Assembly (NCBI GenBank): GCA_033855775.1
Contig: JAWVFT010000081.1
Coordinates: 1-60,512 of the forward strand
Direction: 5' to 3'
DNA from: DASVTR01 sp033855775
GTDB taxonomy: Bacteria; Acidobacteriota; Blastocatellia; Pyrinomonadales; Pyrinomonadaceae
Length of the DNA stretch: 60,512 nucleotides
The notes beneath the pieces are model-generated. The model did not search any database. It was not told the DNA's origin and saw only the letters and a list, made by a program, of their open reading frames with translations. Made by a program: the position numbers and the translations under genes. This document shows, in pieces, positions 17,701 through 25,791 of the stretch (the first letter of the stretch is position 1; each line of letters opens with the position of its first letter).

Positions 17701-19405
17701 CAGCGGCGTGCTCGGGCAGACGGCCCTTTATAACAGCGTCATGCGCGTCAACCTCCGCGTCGAGCAACTAATGGCGCCCATAACGTTGACGAGCCAGAGC
17801 GTGCTGGCGACGGGGCAGGACGACATCGCCATCATCGAATTGCCGCAACAGCAACAGGTCAAACTCTACGCCGTCGTCAACCCGACGCCGAACACGACCA
17901 CCAAGCGTTTGCTCGTCGTCAACAACGCTCTGATTCCGACCGTCGGCATCAACACCGACATAGACCTCGAAGAGAACACGGGCATCAGGCTGGCTCATAA
18001 TCCAATCACGAGCCGGATGATGGTCTCTTACGAAGACAGCTATCGCGTGGCGATTTTAAATGTGGACGACAGGCTTGAGCGCACGTTCCGTCAGCCCGTG
18101 CAGATTTCGCCGCGCTCGATAGCCGTCTCGCCGGAGCGCAAGCAAGTTTACGTGCTCAACTTTGCGAGCAATACGCTGACGGCTGTTCAGGCTGAACTCT
18201 TCCAGCCTTCGCGCCAGCTTGACCTCGTGACCCTGCGCAACTATCGCGCCGATGTGCTCGAAGCTTTTTACGATTTGCTCGGCGCGCTGCTACAGTATTT
18301 GAAGGATTGCTTCTGCGACCACTTGCTCGTCAATTGCCCGACCTGCGATGATGACGATAAGCTGTATCTGGGTTGCGTTCGCATCAAGAATAATCAGGTC
18401 TTCAAGGTCTGCAATTTCTCTTTGCGCAAGGACGTTTACACATTCCCGAAGGTGAAATACTGGCTCTCGATTGTGCCGGTCATTCCGCTCTTCGGCAAAC
18501 TCGTGGAGATTTTCTGCTGCGCCGTGCTGCCGAACTACTTCGGCGAATTTAAGGTCGCGCGCGACACGGAGACGCCGCCCGCGATGAACATCGGCACGAA
18601 CAGCATCAAGAGCGAGCAGATTTACAAGAGCGTGACCTACACCAAACAGACCGACATCCGCGCGGATTTGATGAGCCGCATCTCCGGCCTGACGGCCAGC
18701 CGCGGCGTCGTCAAGGACGCGATAACCAGCGCCTTCTCCGGCGGCGAGAAGAAGGCCGGGCAAATCTCGCGCACGTCCATCATCGGTCTTTCGACGGACG
18801 AAGCGCGGCAGAAACTCGAAGCGTCGAACATCTCGATTTCAAACGTCGAAGAGTATGACCCGTCGGAGGCGGCGCGTAATCTGGCGCGCTTCGCCTTCGC
18901 TGCCAACAACGTGCAGGAGGGCAGCAGCGTCACGCTCGTCGAACGCGACGGCGTTGTCCATCATGTCGAAGTGTCGTCCGGCGAATCGCAAGACAGAGGC
19001 ATCATGGCCGGGAGCGGAAAGTCTTCGGCTTCCGCACTGCACGCCGAACTCGGCAAGCTGCGAGAAGAGTTGTCGAAGATGCAGCAAAGCCACGCCGCCG
19101 AACTGGCCACGCGCGACGAGGAAATCTCCGAGTTGCGGGCGAGCACGAAAGAATCCAGCATCAACCTCGAAGAGTTTCAGGAATTGCGCGAGCAGGTGCG
19201 GCAGCTAACCACGGTCGTCCGCGTCCCTGCGCCCGCGAAGGAGAGCGACGAAGCGACGGCGGAGAAGCCGCGCCGCGACCGCAAAAACAGAAACGCGGAG
19301 CAGCCTTCCGGCAAGCAGCGGAAAGCGACCGAGGCCAAGCCCGCTGACCAAACCGAATCATCCGGCGCCGACGAGTCACCGGAGAAAGACGAGCCGGAGA
19401 GTTAA
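14753..19405 (+). CDS. DUF6519 giant eCIS-associated protein
   Basis: A 1550-residue protein of the DUF6519 type that accompanies eCIS baseplate genes. Residues 1-120 hold the family start (FSRNSYDSRKHYSGVLMQQGRVQLDADWNEQ). A Ser-Pro-Leu-Ala tract sits at about 192-237. Residues 240-640 are mixed beta with LRWHNKHLHGWGIVCGLQL and a CDGNDIVL turn. Residues about 820-1150 read as a YVTN-type beta-propeller (SSDGKQLYAVA, SISPRSIAVSPERKQVYVLNFASNTLTAV). A cysteine-rich patch (DCFCDHLLVNCPTCDDDD) lies near 1185-1200. The end has a PASTA-like segment (IIGLSTDEARQKLEASNISI), a coiled coil (about 1427-1485) and a charged low-complexity tail. It may be a long fibre or surface scaffold. Ribosome-binding site TGGAGGAC precedes the ATG. 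Confidence 0.75.
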   Translation: MGDFSRNSYDSRKHYSGVLMQQGRVQLDADWNEQLAIQLHRTETEARDVIGLCGVPKKNDGFKIALTPNGLDLTISAGRIYVDGLLCELGATPVFITFVQGAPNQATVESLGADNQLFKPGQWVELSAANKTDKKLLRIMALNPQTRRLTFDANILDYQNAGQASLRRLTTYLTQPEYPNASFNSFLFNALASPVASPLASPVASPLASPPKSPLASPPVSPPSSPLTSPPSSPPLSILSDGNYVVFLDVWKRECTALDDAQLREVALGGPDTTTRLKNVWQVKFMGVTQAGGGAPACASNFKEWDDYTAPSTGRLNARSKRPADQVDPCLLPPTAGFTRLENQLYRVEVHQDGDLNTATFTWSRDNAIVRAKINKVDSNGSVITVNEIGKDETLSFAGDQWVEITDEESILKGVRRQLVQIASIDPTTREITLKTPVANLAGKENLQLVRWEQSGNTASASGVAMNGGAWLALEDGVEVQFSAGQYHRGDYWLIPARTATGDVMWPPFDVPNNAPVPQLPLGIKHHYCRLALLEVKNGAFKLTDCRKRFPSLTEICAEDICVDNKACDLPGVNNLQDMIDRLCAARDLRWHNKHLHGWGIVCGLQLECGPDPNSQQRRHVTVKPGYALDCDGNDIVLEEPDHLDFLQMAQDLNATSLSSTTGNDIADAEYCLILERGTKSQKNRYRLEKYVAPKNQWKSILDGTLLMDFYEECVSGLVDMFRDEFAGDPNQETEMVGPIRKRVTAFTNLFIQQTNTVNGSYVFLSGEKGQTDLTEEHGILRDSYFRIREKLQSHTFCAMFEGARQFPEYPFSNTGIKTIFSKGSQSRVRVNGKLAIGYSLGTTNKINVFNLKTNEMVDELVFPGGTSAIVRDVAFSSDGKQLYAVATINNNDTMFAVADIISDRQHTWGKPVLICDVQFVTLGTTLPVPGGPLVSKLFAVALGKGLYEIDPKNVNTKPTARVGFNAIGHMAISNNSGIAFLTSGVLGQTALYNSVMRVNLRVEQLMAPITLTSQSVLATGQDDIAIIELPQQQQVKLYAVVNPTPNTTTKRLLVVNNALIPTVGINTDIDLEENTGIRLAHNPITSRMMVSYEDSYRVAILNVDDRLERTFRQPVQISPRSIAVSPERKQVYVLNFASNTLTAVQAELFQPSRQLDLVTLRNYRADVLEAFYDLLGALLQYLKDCFCDHLLVNCPTCDDDDKLYLGCVRIKNNQVFKVCNFSLRKDVYTFPKVKYWLSIVPVIPLFGKLVEIFCCAVLPNYFGEFKVARDTETPPAMNIGTNSIKSEQIYKSVTYTKQTDIRADLMSRISGLTASRGVVKDAITSAFSGGEKKAGQISRTSIIGLSTDEARQKLEASNISISNVEEYDPSEAARNLARFAFAANNVQEGSSVTLVERDGVVHHVEVSSGESQDRGIMAGSGKSSASALHAELGKLREELSKMQQSHAAELATRDEEISELRASTKESSINLEEFQELREQVRQLTTVVRVPAPAKESDEATAEKPRRDRKNRNAEQPSGKQRKATEAKPADQTESSGADESPEKDEPES
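15325..15462 (+). repeat. In-frame Ser-Pro-Leu-Ala/Pro tandem tract
   Basis: About 46 codons of degenerate repeats of the type SPLASPVASP, then SPPSSPLTSPPSSPP, inside the DUF6519 gene. The DNA repeat unit (agtcctttagccagccc and variants, 12-18 bases) is imperfect. Such tracts usually act as extended, flexible spacers between domains and may vary in length between strains. A shorter version of the same tract occurs in the preceding gene at about 13,385-13,435. Confidence 0.8.
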
Positions 19406-19517
19406 GCCGGCGGCGCGCTCGAAAGCCCTGAGCCGCAACGGACTGCCTCTTCACATTACACGTTCGGAGATAAAGCGCGAGTAGTCTCAACGCTCCGCGC
19501 GCGATAGCGAGAATGTC

Positions 19518-21560
19518 ATGTACCTCGATTCCCTTGAACCGTCTTTCGCTCAAGTTGGCTACGGCGACCTCGGACGCCACGGCGCGCTCGGATACGGCAG
19601 CCTTCCCGTGCTCGTCAAAGGCCAACCGTACGAGCGCTCTTTGAGCACGCACCCGCCCGCCCACCTGCGCTTCAAGCTCGACGGTCGCTTCGCCAGCTTC
19701 AGTTGTCAGGTGGCCTTGAACGATGATGTCAATCCCGGCCTGTCGCACGCCGATTTCGTGGTGCTGGCCGACGGGCAGGAGGTGGCCTTCGCGGCTTACG
19801 TGGTCGCGGGCGAAGCTCCGCGCACGCTCAGGGCGAAGATTAACGGGGCGAAGGAACTCTCCTTGCTGGTGCGAACGAGCCGTTGGGAAAATTGCCATGC
19901 CGTCTGGCTCGACCCGCAGGTTGACGAGGGCGACGCGCCGGATGAAGCAAACTCCGGCACGCTTCTGGATTGCCTGCAACGCACGGAGATTGAGTTGCCG
20001 TCCGTCATGCCGCGCGCCGAGCGTTGCATCGCCACCATCGTCTCGCCCGGCTTCGAATCGTTGCTCGACGATATGCTCGGCTCCCTGGTCGCTTATGGCT
20101 GTTGCCCGGACGCGCTGCTGGTCGTCTTCGGCGTCGAAGCCGACGAAGCGTGTCGCCGCGTGGCGGAGAAATACGGAGCCATCCTGCTGCCCTGCACAAA
20201 GCGCGCCAATATCAATTCAACCGTCAAGTCTGCGATGTATAGCGCGGCCCGCGTGATTCAAGCGGAGCAGTTCATCTGTCTCGATGCTGACATGCTGGTG
20301 CTCGGAGATTTGCGCCCGGTCTTCGCCACCCTCGAAGCCTGCCCTGAAGGAACGCTGCTCGCTTGCCGCGAGGCCAACAGCAACGTCGTCAACAATCTGG
20401 ACCACGCGCTCTGTAGCGTCTACGGCGGACATAGCTCCGACATACACCGCTTGCTCGGCTCGCACAACGGCGAAGGCGCGTATCCGCTGGTGGTGAATGA
20501 TGGGCTGTTCGCCGGTGGCCGCGCCGCTCTGCTCGCGCTCGACGGAGTGATTCGCAGTTGGACGAATGCGCCTTCGTGGGTTGACGAGCGCGGCGACATC
20601 TGGTGGCGCAACCAACTCGTCTTCAATCTCGCGCTGGCGCACCTGCATTGCGGCGTCGAACTCTCTCCCATCTATAACGTGCAACTCAATTCGCAGAACG
20701 TCGAGATGAGTTGGGCGGACGGACGCTTGCAGGCTCACTGGTTTGGACACCGCGCGCGCGTCCTGCACTTCAACGGCCTCGGCAGATACAAGTACCCGGA
20801 GCATCGCAACCTCTTCTCGAAAATTGACAAGCCGCTCGTCGGCAACAAGGAAGGCGATGGCTACAGCCTCTTCGTTGACGCTCTGCGCGCGTGGGTCGGG
20901 CGTTACGGGCTGGACGCGCTCGCATGGTCTTTTTACGGAACGACCGAAGCGACGGCGGCGCGCGTGCGCGACCCTTCGACGCTGCCGCTGCTGGCCTTGC
21001 TTCATTATCTCCTGCGCTCGAACGGCTGCTGCCGCGTGCTTGAGACAGGCACGGCGCGCGGTGTCTCAGCCGCGTGCATTGCGTCGGCTGTCGCGCATCG
21101 TGAAGGCGGACGTGTGGTGACGTTTGACCCGGCGAGCTTTCCTGAGCGCGGCGAGCTATGGTCGCTGCTGCCCGCGCGCATGCGCGAGTGTTTGGATGCG
21201 CGCGAGACGGACTCGCTCGAAGGCATGCGCGCGTGCCTGAAGGCGGGCGAGAGTTTCGATGCCGCCCTGCTCGACTCGCTGCATGTGGAAGAGCACATCT
21301 GGCAGGAATTTCAACTCGCTTCACAACTCGTCTGTCCCGGCGGCCTGATTTTGATTCACGACGTTTGCGTCGCGCTCGGCACGGTCGAAGCCGCGCTCAA
21401 GCGCATCGAGCAAGCGGGCTACGGCGTGACGCGTTTATGGACTGCCGAGTGCGGCGTCCGCGAAGACGACCACCTCGGCCTCGCGGTCATCGAAAATCGT
21501 CTTCGCTCTTCACCGGAAAACCAGCGCGAAGACGTTCGCCAAAATAGCTCTATCGCGTGA
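19518..21560 (+). CDS. NPCBM + GT8-like glycosyltransferase + SAM methyltransferase fusion
   Basis: A 680-residue three-part protein. Residues about 15-138 match the NPCBM carbohydrate-binding module (DLGRHGALGYGSLPV, LRFKLDGRFASFSCQVALND, CHAVWLDPQ). Residues about 165-430 look like a GT8-type glycosyltransferase: CIATIVSPGFESLLDDMLGSL at the start and the metal-binding DxD in FICLDADMLVLGDL (D256, D258). Residues about 490-660 are a class I methyltransferase of the Methyltransf_24 kind, with the SAM loop VLETGTARGVS (about 507-517) and a LIHDV strand. It starts 112 bases after the eCIS gene without an obvious terminator between, and overlaps the next gene. Substrate unknown; surface glycan or particle glycosylation is inference. 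Confidence 0.75.
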   Translation: MYLDSLEPSFAQVGYGDLGRHGALGYGSLPVLVKGQPYERSLSTHPPAHLRFKLDGRFASFSCQVALNDDVNPGLSHADFVVLADGQEVAFAAYVVAGEAPRTLRAKINGAKELSLLVRTSRWENCHAVWLDPQVDEGDAPDEANSGTLLDCLQRTEIELPSVMPRAERCIATIVSPGFESLLDDMLGSLVAYGCCPDALLVVFGVEADEACRRVAEKYGAILLPCTKRANINSTVKSAMYSAARVIQAEQFICLDADMLVLGDLRPVFATLEACPEGTLLACREANSNVVNNLDHALCSVYGGHSSDIHRLLGSHNGEGAYPLVVNDGLFAGGRAALLALDGVIRSWTNAPSWVDERGDIWWRNQLVFNLALAHLHCGVELSPIYNVQLNSQNVEMSWADGRLQAHWFGHRARVLHFNGLGRYKYPEHRNLFSKIDKPLVGNKEGDGYSLFVDALRAWVGRYGLDALAWSFYGTTEATAARVRDPSTLPLLALLHYLLRSNGCCRVLETGTARGVSAACIASAVAHREGGRVVTFDPASFPERGELWSLLPARMRECLDARETDSLEGMRACLKAGESFDAALLDSLHVEEHIWQEFQLASQLVCPGGLILIHDVCVALGTVEAALKRIEQAGYGVTRLWTAECGVREDDHLGLAVIENRLRSSPENQREDVRQNSSIA

Positions 21561-22957
21561 TGCTTAACGCGGAGGTGAACGTTTTGTTTCTCGATGAGGC
21601 AACGCTCTTGCGCGCGGAGGTCGGCCACGGCGAACTCGGTTTGCGCGGCAAACTGGGTTACGAAGACCTCCCGGTCAGCGTCGGCGCTAAGCTTTACCAG
21701 CACGCTCTAAGCGCGCATGCGCCCTCCGCTGTGACCTTCGAGTTGGACGGAAGCTTCGCCAGTTTTCGCTGCCACGTCGCGCTCAACGACGACGCGCCGG
21801 CGCAAAGCTCGCATGCCGATTTCACGGTCGTCGCGGACGGGCGCATCGTCGCGGCGATGCCTAATGTCATGGCGGGCGATGAGCCGCGCGAGCTTGAGGC
21901 AGACATCGGCTATGCGAGGCAGTTGACCTTGCTGGCCAACACCAATCGTTGGCCGATGTGCCATGCCGTCTGGCTCGACCCGCGGGTTTCTGAGCAACCG
22001 CGCGAACGTCCGACCGGCACGATGACAGACAGTTTAGCGCGCGCGTGGATATTGCTGCCCGACGTGCCGCTGAAGGCGAACCGCTGCGTGGCGACGGTCG
22101 TTTCGCCCGGCTACGCCGCGCTGCTCGACGACATGCTCGGCTCTTTCTATGCTAACGGCAATTGCGCGGACGCGCTCGTCGTCGTCTTTGCGATGAACGC
22201 CGATGAGGAATGCCGGAAAGTCATGGACAAGTATGGAGTGACGAGGATTAACTGTTCACCGCTGGGGCCTGTCAATCCGACGCTCAAATCCGTGATGTAT
22301 TCGGTGGCCCGCGTGGTGGATGCGCGGCAGTACCTCTGCCTCGATGCGGACATGCTAATCCTCGGCGACCTCAACCCAATCTTCGACGCCTTTGCGGCTT
22401 TTCCGCCGGACAGCATTTTCGTCAGCCGCGATTGGTTCCTGAATTATGGAACGCTGGAAGAAAAATTGATTAGCAGTTACGAGGGAGCACCGTCTGACCT
22501 GACGCTCCTGCTCGGCTCTGCTGCGGACGAGGGAGCGTATCCGTTGCTCGTCAACGACGGGCTCTTCGCGGGGAGCTACGGCGCGCTGCACGCGCTCGAC
22601 AATTTGATTCGCAACATGCCGCGCGCCGTCAGTTGGGTTGATGCTTTGCCGCATCATGGCTGGCGTAACCAGTTCGTCTTCAACCTCGCGCTGGCGCGTC
22701 TCAACTGCGGCGTCGAACTCCCCGCGCTTTATAATTTTCAAGTTGACACGCGCGATGTGCTGTTGAGTTGGGAGGGCGAGAGGATGCAAGCGCTGTGGCA
22801 CGGACAGCCCGTGCGCGTGCTGCATTTTCGCGGGTGGGGAAGAAACAAGTACCCGGAATGGCGCGGCCATTTTGCGCGCGCCGCCGAAAAGATTTTCGGG
22901 AAACAGGAAGCGCAGGAAGAGGAACTGGAGCCACGCCTCACTGGAGAACCAAAGTGA
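21557..22957 (+). CDS. NPCBM + GT8-like glycosyltransferase (paralogue without methyltransferase)
   Basis: A 466-residue protein built like the first two thirds of the preceding one, evidently a duplication. NPCBM-type segment at about 20-142 (GHGELGLRGKLGYEDLPV, CHAVWLDPRV), then a GT8-like domain with CVATVVSPGYAALLDDMLGSF, the DxD motif in YLCLDADMLILGDL (about D262, D264) and a late VRVLHFRGWGRNKYPEW block that corresponds to the donor-side C-terminal motif of the paralogue. No methyltransferase follows; the chain ends in a charged tail. The start is GTG at 21557 or the ATG three bases later, overlapping the upstream stop. Confidence 0.75.
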   Translation: MMLNAEVNVLFLDEATLLRAEVGHGELGLRGKLGYEDLPVSVGAKLYQHALSAHAPSAVTFELDGSFASFRCHVALNDDAPAQSSHADFTVVADGRIVAAMPNVMAGDEPRELEADIGYARQLTLLANTNRWPMCHAVWLDPRVSEQPRERPTGTMTDSLARAWILLPDVPLKANRCVATVVSPGYAALLDDMLGSFYANGNCADALVVVFAMNADEECRKVMDKYGVTRINCSPLGPVNPTLKSVMYSVARVVDARQYLCLDADMLILGDLNPIFDAFAAFPPDSIFVSRDWFLNYGTLEEKLISSYEGAPSDLTLLLGSAADEGAYPLLVNDGLFAGSYGALHALDNLIRNMPRAVSWVDALPHHGWRNQFVFNLALARLNCGVELPALYNFQVDTRDVLLSWEGERMQALWHGQPVRVLHFRGWGRNKYPEWRGHFARAAEKIFGKQEAQEEELEPRLTGEPK

Positions 22958-25464
22958 AAAAAGTCTGCATAGGGATTTATGTTCACGCGGAACCGCTCCG
23001 CCTGCAAGCCACGCTCAAGAGCATTCGCGCCCACACCGCCGTAGATTTTGAACTCCTGCTCCTGCCTGACGGGCCGGACGAGCCGACGCAACTCTTCCTT
23101 CGTCAACTCTCGGACGGGCGGCAATCAGGCACGACGGAGCCACAGGGAACCGCCGCTTGTTTCAATCGCCTGACCGCGGCGAGCGACGCGGAAGTTTTCG
23201 TGTTGCTTGAGAGCGGCGCGCTGGTTTCCCCGCTGTGGTTGGAGCATCTGCTCGCGGCGCTCGACGCAGACCCGCGCAACGGCCTGGCCGGGCCGACGAC
23301 GAACTACTCCTGGAACGAGCAATGCTTCTTTCATTACATGCGCGAGACGACGGACGACATTATCCGCGCGGCCCTCGACGCGCACGCTCTCTTCGGCGAC
23401 GAGACGCGCACGCTTGAGCCGCTCTACAGCCTCGCGGATTTCTGCTACGTCGTGCGCCGCGAAGTCGTCGAAGCCATCGGGGCGGCGGATGAAGGCTACG
23501 GCCTCGGCCCTTGTTGGGAGATGGACTACAACGTGCGCGCCGCCCGCGCGGGCTTTCGCGGCGTCTGGGCCTGCGCCGCCTACGTTCATCGCTCGCAGTT
23601 CACCGTCCGTCGCTTCAACGAAGAGACGATGCGCTTTGAAGCGAGCAAGCGTTTGTATCAGGACAAGTTTTGCGGCGCGCGATTGCGCGGCGACAAGACG
23701 GACTATCGCGCGCATTGCAGCGGCGACGCCTGCCCAAACTTCGCGCCTCCCGACTTGATTGTCAAAAGACAAGCGTTGCCAATCGCTAATCAAGCGTTGT
23801 CAATCGCCAATCAAGCTGTGCCGGTTATCGAGCCAGCAACTCTCTCTTCCGTCATCACGCCCGGAGCCGCGCCCGCGCTTGACGCTACGCCCGAAGCCGC
23901 GCCTGCCTTTGACGCCGCGCTCAAAGCTGCGCCTTCATCCGGAGCCGCGCTCGCGTCCGGCAGTTTGTCTATCCAAACTCCGGCAATCGAACATGAGTCG
24001 CGCGCGGTTTATGCTGAAACGAATGCGCCGCTCGTCAGTTGCATCATGCCGACGCACAATCGCAGGCATTTTCTGCCGCTGGCAATCCGCTGCTTCATGC
24101 GGCAGGATTACCCGAATCTTGAATTGCTAATCGTTGACGACGGCACGGATTCGGTCGCCGATTGCGTGCCGGAAGACGGGCGCGTGCGTTACCTTCGTCT
24201 CGATGAAAAATTGACCATCGGCGCGAAGCGCAACGTCGCGTGCGAGCAGTCGCGCGGCGAGTTTATAGTCCATTGGGACGACGACGATTGGTTTCCGTCA
24301 TGGCGCGTAAGCCGTCAAGTCAAAGCCTTGATAGAGCGCGGGGCGGACATTTCGGGAACGAGTCGTCTCTTCTATTATGAAGCCGCGACGGATAGAGCCT
24401 GGGAGTATAAATTCGCAGCCGACGCCGTTTCGTGGGTCGCGGGCAACACGCTCGCTTATCGCAGAGACTTCTGGCAGCGCAACCCGTTTCCAGAGGTGCA
24501 GGTCGGCGAAGACACGCTCTTCATCCACAACGACATCAGCAAATCAATCTTCGACCTGGACGACCCCGGCCTGTGCGTGGCGACCGTTCACAATGGAAAC
24601 ACGAGCTTCAAGGAGACGAGCGGCATGTTCTGGAACAGGCACGATAGCGCCGTTGTGCGCTCTCTGCTCGGCGACGACCTGCACCTCAGTCTCTCGCAGT
24701 TTCCGCCCGCGCACGCTCCCGTCTGGCCGCTCGTCTCGTGCATCATGCCGACTTACAATCGTCAGCCGTTTCTTCCCATCGCGCTCAAGAATTTCATGGC
24801 GCAGGATTATCCAAACAAGGAACTGGTCATCGTTGACGATAGCGATGAGCCCGCCGACGAACTCTTCAAAGGCCAGCCCGGCGTTCGTTACGTTCACCTG
24901 GACGCGCGCGGCAGCATCGGGGCCAAGCGCAACCTCGCGTGCCAGATGGCGCAGGGCGAAATCATCGCGCATTGGGACGACGACGATTGGTACTCGCCCG
25001 AACGCCTGCGTTATCAAGCGAGGCCGATTCTGGCGGGCGACGCGGATTTGAACGGGCTGTCGAGTGCCTTCGTGCTCGAACTCTCCAAAGGCATCTTCTG
25101 GACGGTCAACGCCCAACTACACCGCCGCATGTTCGTCGGCAACGTTCACGGCGGCACGCTCGTCTATCGCAAATCGCTGCTTGAGCAGGGACTCCGTTAC
25201 CCGGAGATAAATCTGGCCGAAGACGCCTGGCTGCTCTACGAAGCAACGAGTCAGGGCCACCGCTTGCTTGAGCTTCCCAATCAAGGCGTCTACGTCTACA
25301 TGCGCCACGGCAGCAACGCCTGGAGCGAATGCGCGCCCGGCAGCTTCATAGACCCTTCGGGCTGGCAGCGCGTCACGGCCCCGCACACGTTTCGCTCCGC
25401 CAATCTTCATGCTTATCAAATGGCAGCCGCGCAGCTTCACGAAAACGCGCGCAGTCGCTTCTGA
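22954..25464 (+). CDS. Triple-domain GT2 glycosyltransferase
   Basis: An 836-residue protein with three family-2 glycosyltransferase units. The first (1-240, KVCIGIYVHAEPLRLQATL, later SGALVSPLWLEHLLAALD) lacks a clear DxD and may be degenerate. A linker (about 270-350) contains 21-base repeats and an Ala/Pro-rich stretch. The second (about 360-560, LVSCIMPTHNRRHFLPLAI) and third (about 593-800, LVSCIMPTYNRQPFLPIAL) are close copies, each with LLIVDD or LVIVDD, IGAKRN and the catalytic HWDDDDW. The GTG at 22954 is chosen: it overlaps the preceding TGA, has GGAG upstream, and the fold begins there; an open frame 186 bases upstream encodes non-homologous residues. Probably builds a glycan together with the two preceding genes. 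Confidence 0.82.
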   Translation: MKKVCIGIYVHAEPLRLQATLKSIRAHTAVDFELLLLPDGPDEPTQLFLRQLSDGRQSGTTEPQGTAACFNRLTAASDAEVFVLLESGALVSPLWLEHLLAALDADPRNGLAGPTTNYSWNEQCFFHYMRETTDDIIRAALDAHALFGDETRTLEPLYSLADFCYVVRREVVEAIGAADEGYGLGPCWEMDYNVRAARAGFRGVWACAAYVHRSQFTVRRFNEETMRFEASKRLYQDKFCGARLRGDKTDYRAHCSGDACPNFAPPDLIVKRQALPIANQALSIANQAVPVIEPATLSSVITPGAAPALDATPEAAPAFDAALKAAPSSGAALASGSLSIQTPAIEHESRAVYAETNAPLVSCIMPTHNRRHFLPLAIRCFMRQDYPNLELLIVDDGTDSVADCVPEDGRVRYLRLDEKLTIGAKRNVACEQSRGEFIVHWDDDDWFPSWRVSRQVKALIERGADISGTSRLFYYEAATDRAWEYKFAADAVSWVAGNTLAYRRDFWQRNPFPEVQVGEDTLFIHNDISKSIFDLDDPGLCVATVHNGNTSFKETSGMFWNRHDSAVVRSLLGDDLHLSLSQFPPAHAPVWPLVSCIMPTYNRQPFLPIALKNFMAQDYPNKELVIVDDSDEPADELFKGQPGVRYVHLDARGSIGAKRNLACQMAQGEIIAHWDDDDWYSPERLRYQARPILAGDADLNGLSSAFVLELSKGIFWTVNAQLHRRMFVGNVHGGTLVYRKSLLEQGLRYPEINLAEDAWLLYEATSQGHRLLELPNQGVYVYMRHGSNAWSECAPGSFIDPSGWQRVTAPHTFRSANLHAYQMAAAQLHENARSRF
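23770..23820 (+). repeat. 21-base tandem repeat in GT2 linker
   Basis: Two adjacent 21-base units (caagcgttgccaatcgctaa- and caagcgttgtcaatcgccaa-type, 19 of 21 bases identical) and a partial third copy encode QALPIAN/QALSIAN/QAVPVIE in the linker between the first and second glycosyltransferase domains. The repeat is in frame, so copy-number change would only alter linker length. Confidence 0.85.
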
Positions 25465-25579
25465 CCATTTCGCGCAGCCTCTCGAACAAGACGCCCGCTC
25501 TCACGCTTCAATGTCAGTGACGAGTCGCCGCAGTCTCGCGCAAATTTATGCCGCCGCAGTTTTTAAAGGGCTGAAAAGC

Positions 25580-25617
25580 GAACAGGCGCGTCAGCCTTGG
25601 GAGCCTCGCGCCTGTTC
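25580..25617 (-). terminator. Stem-loop terminator downstream of 25,792-26,955 gene
   Basis: A perfect 11-base stem (gaacaggcgcg / cgcgcctgttc) with a 16-base loop. Read on the minus strand it is followed by GCTTTTC, a short U-run, so it best serves the minus-strand gene ending at 25,792; it may also stop plus-strand transcription from the glycosyltransferase genes. The remainder of the 327-base stretch 25,465-25,791 holds no gene that I can support. Confidence 0.6.
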
Positions 25618-25791
25618 TAATGCTGGTCACTGTCCTCACCCCAGCAACCAGTCGTGACGGAAGGATTCACCAACCGTCCAGTTGCTGATAGCATAAACTC
25701 TGCGGCGGGTTGAGCGCAAGCCCTTTGCCGACTTGCGGCCTGCGGCTCGCCTTTTCCTTGCCACAGCCTGTGCCTGCCCCTCGCCCGCCGC

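Noticed and set aside
22768..22953. Upstream extension of the triple GT2 gene
   Set aside because: It overlaps the preceding gene by more than 180 bases and encodes Arg-rich non-homologous residues; the GTG at 22,954 has a ribosome-binding site and overlaps the stop as in neighbouring genes.
19518..25464. The sugar-transfer genes as proven eCIS cargo
   Set aside because: No cargo signal is known to me that can be read here; they are reported as linked genes only.
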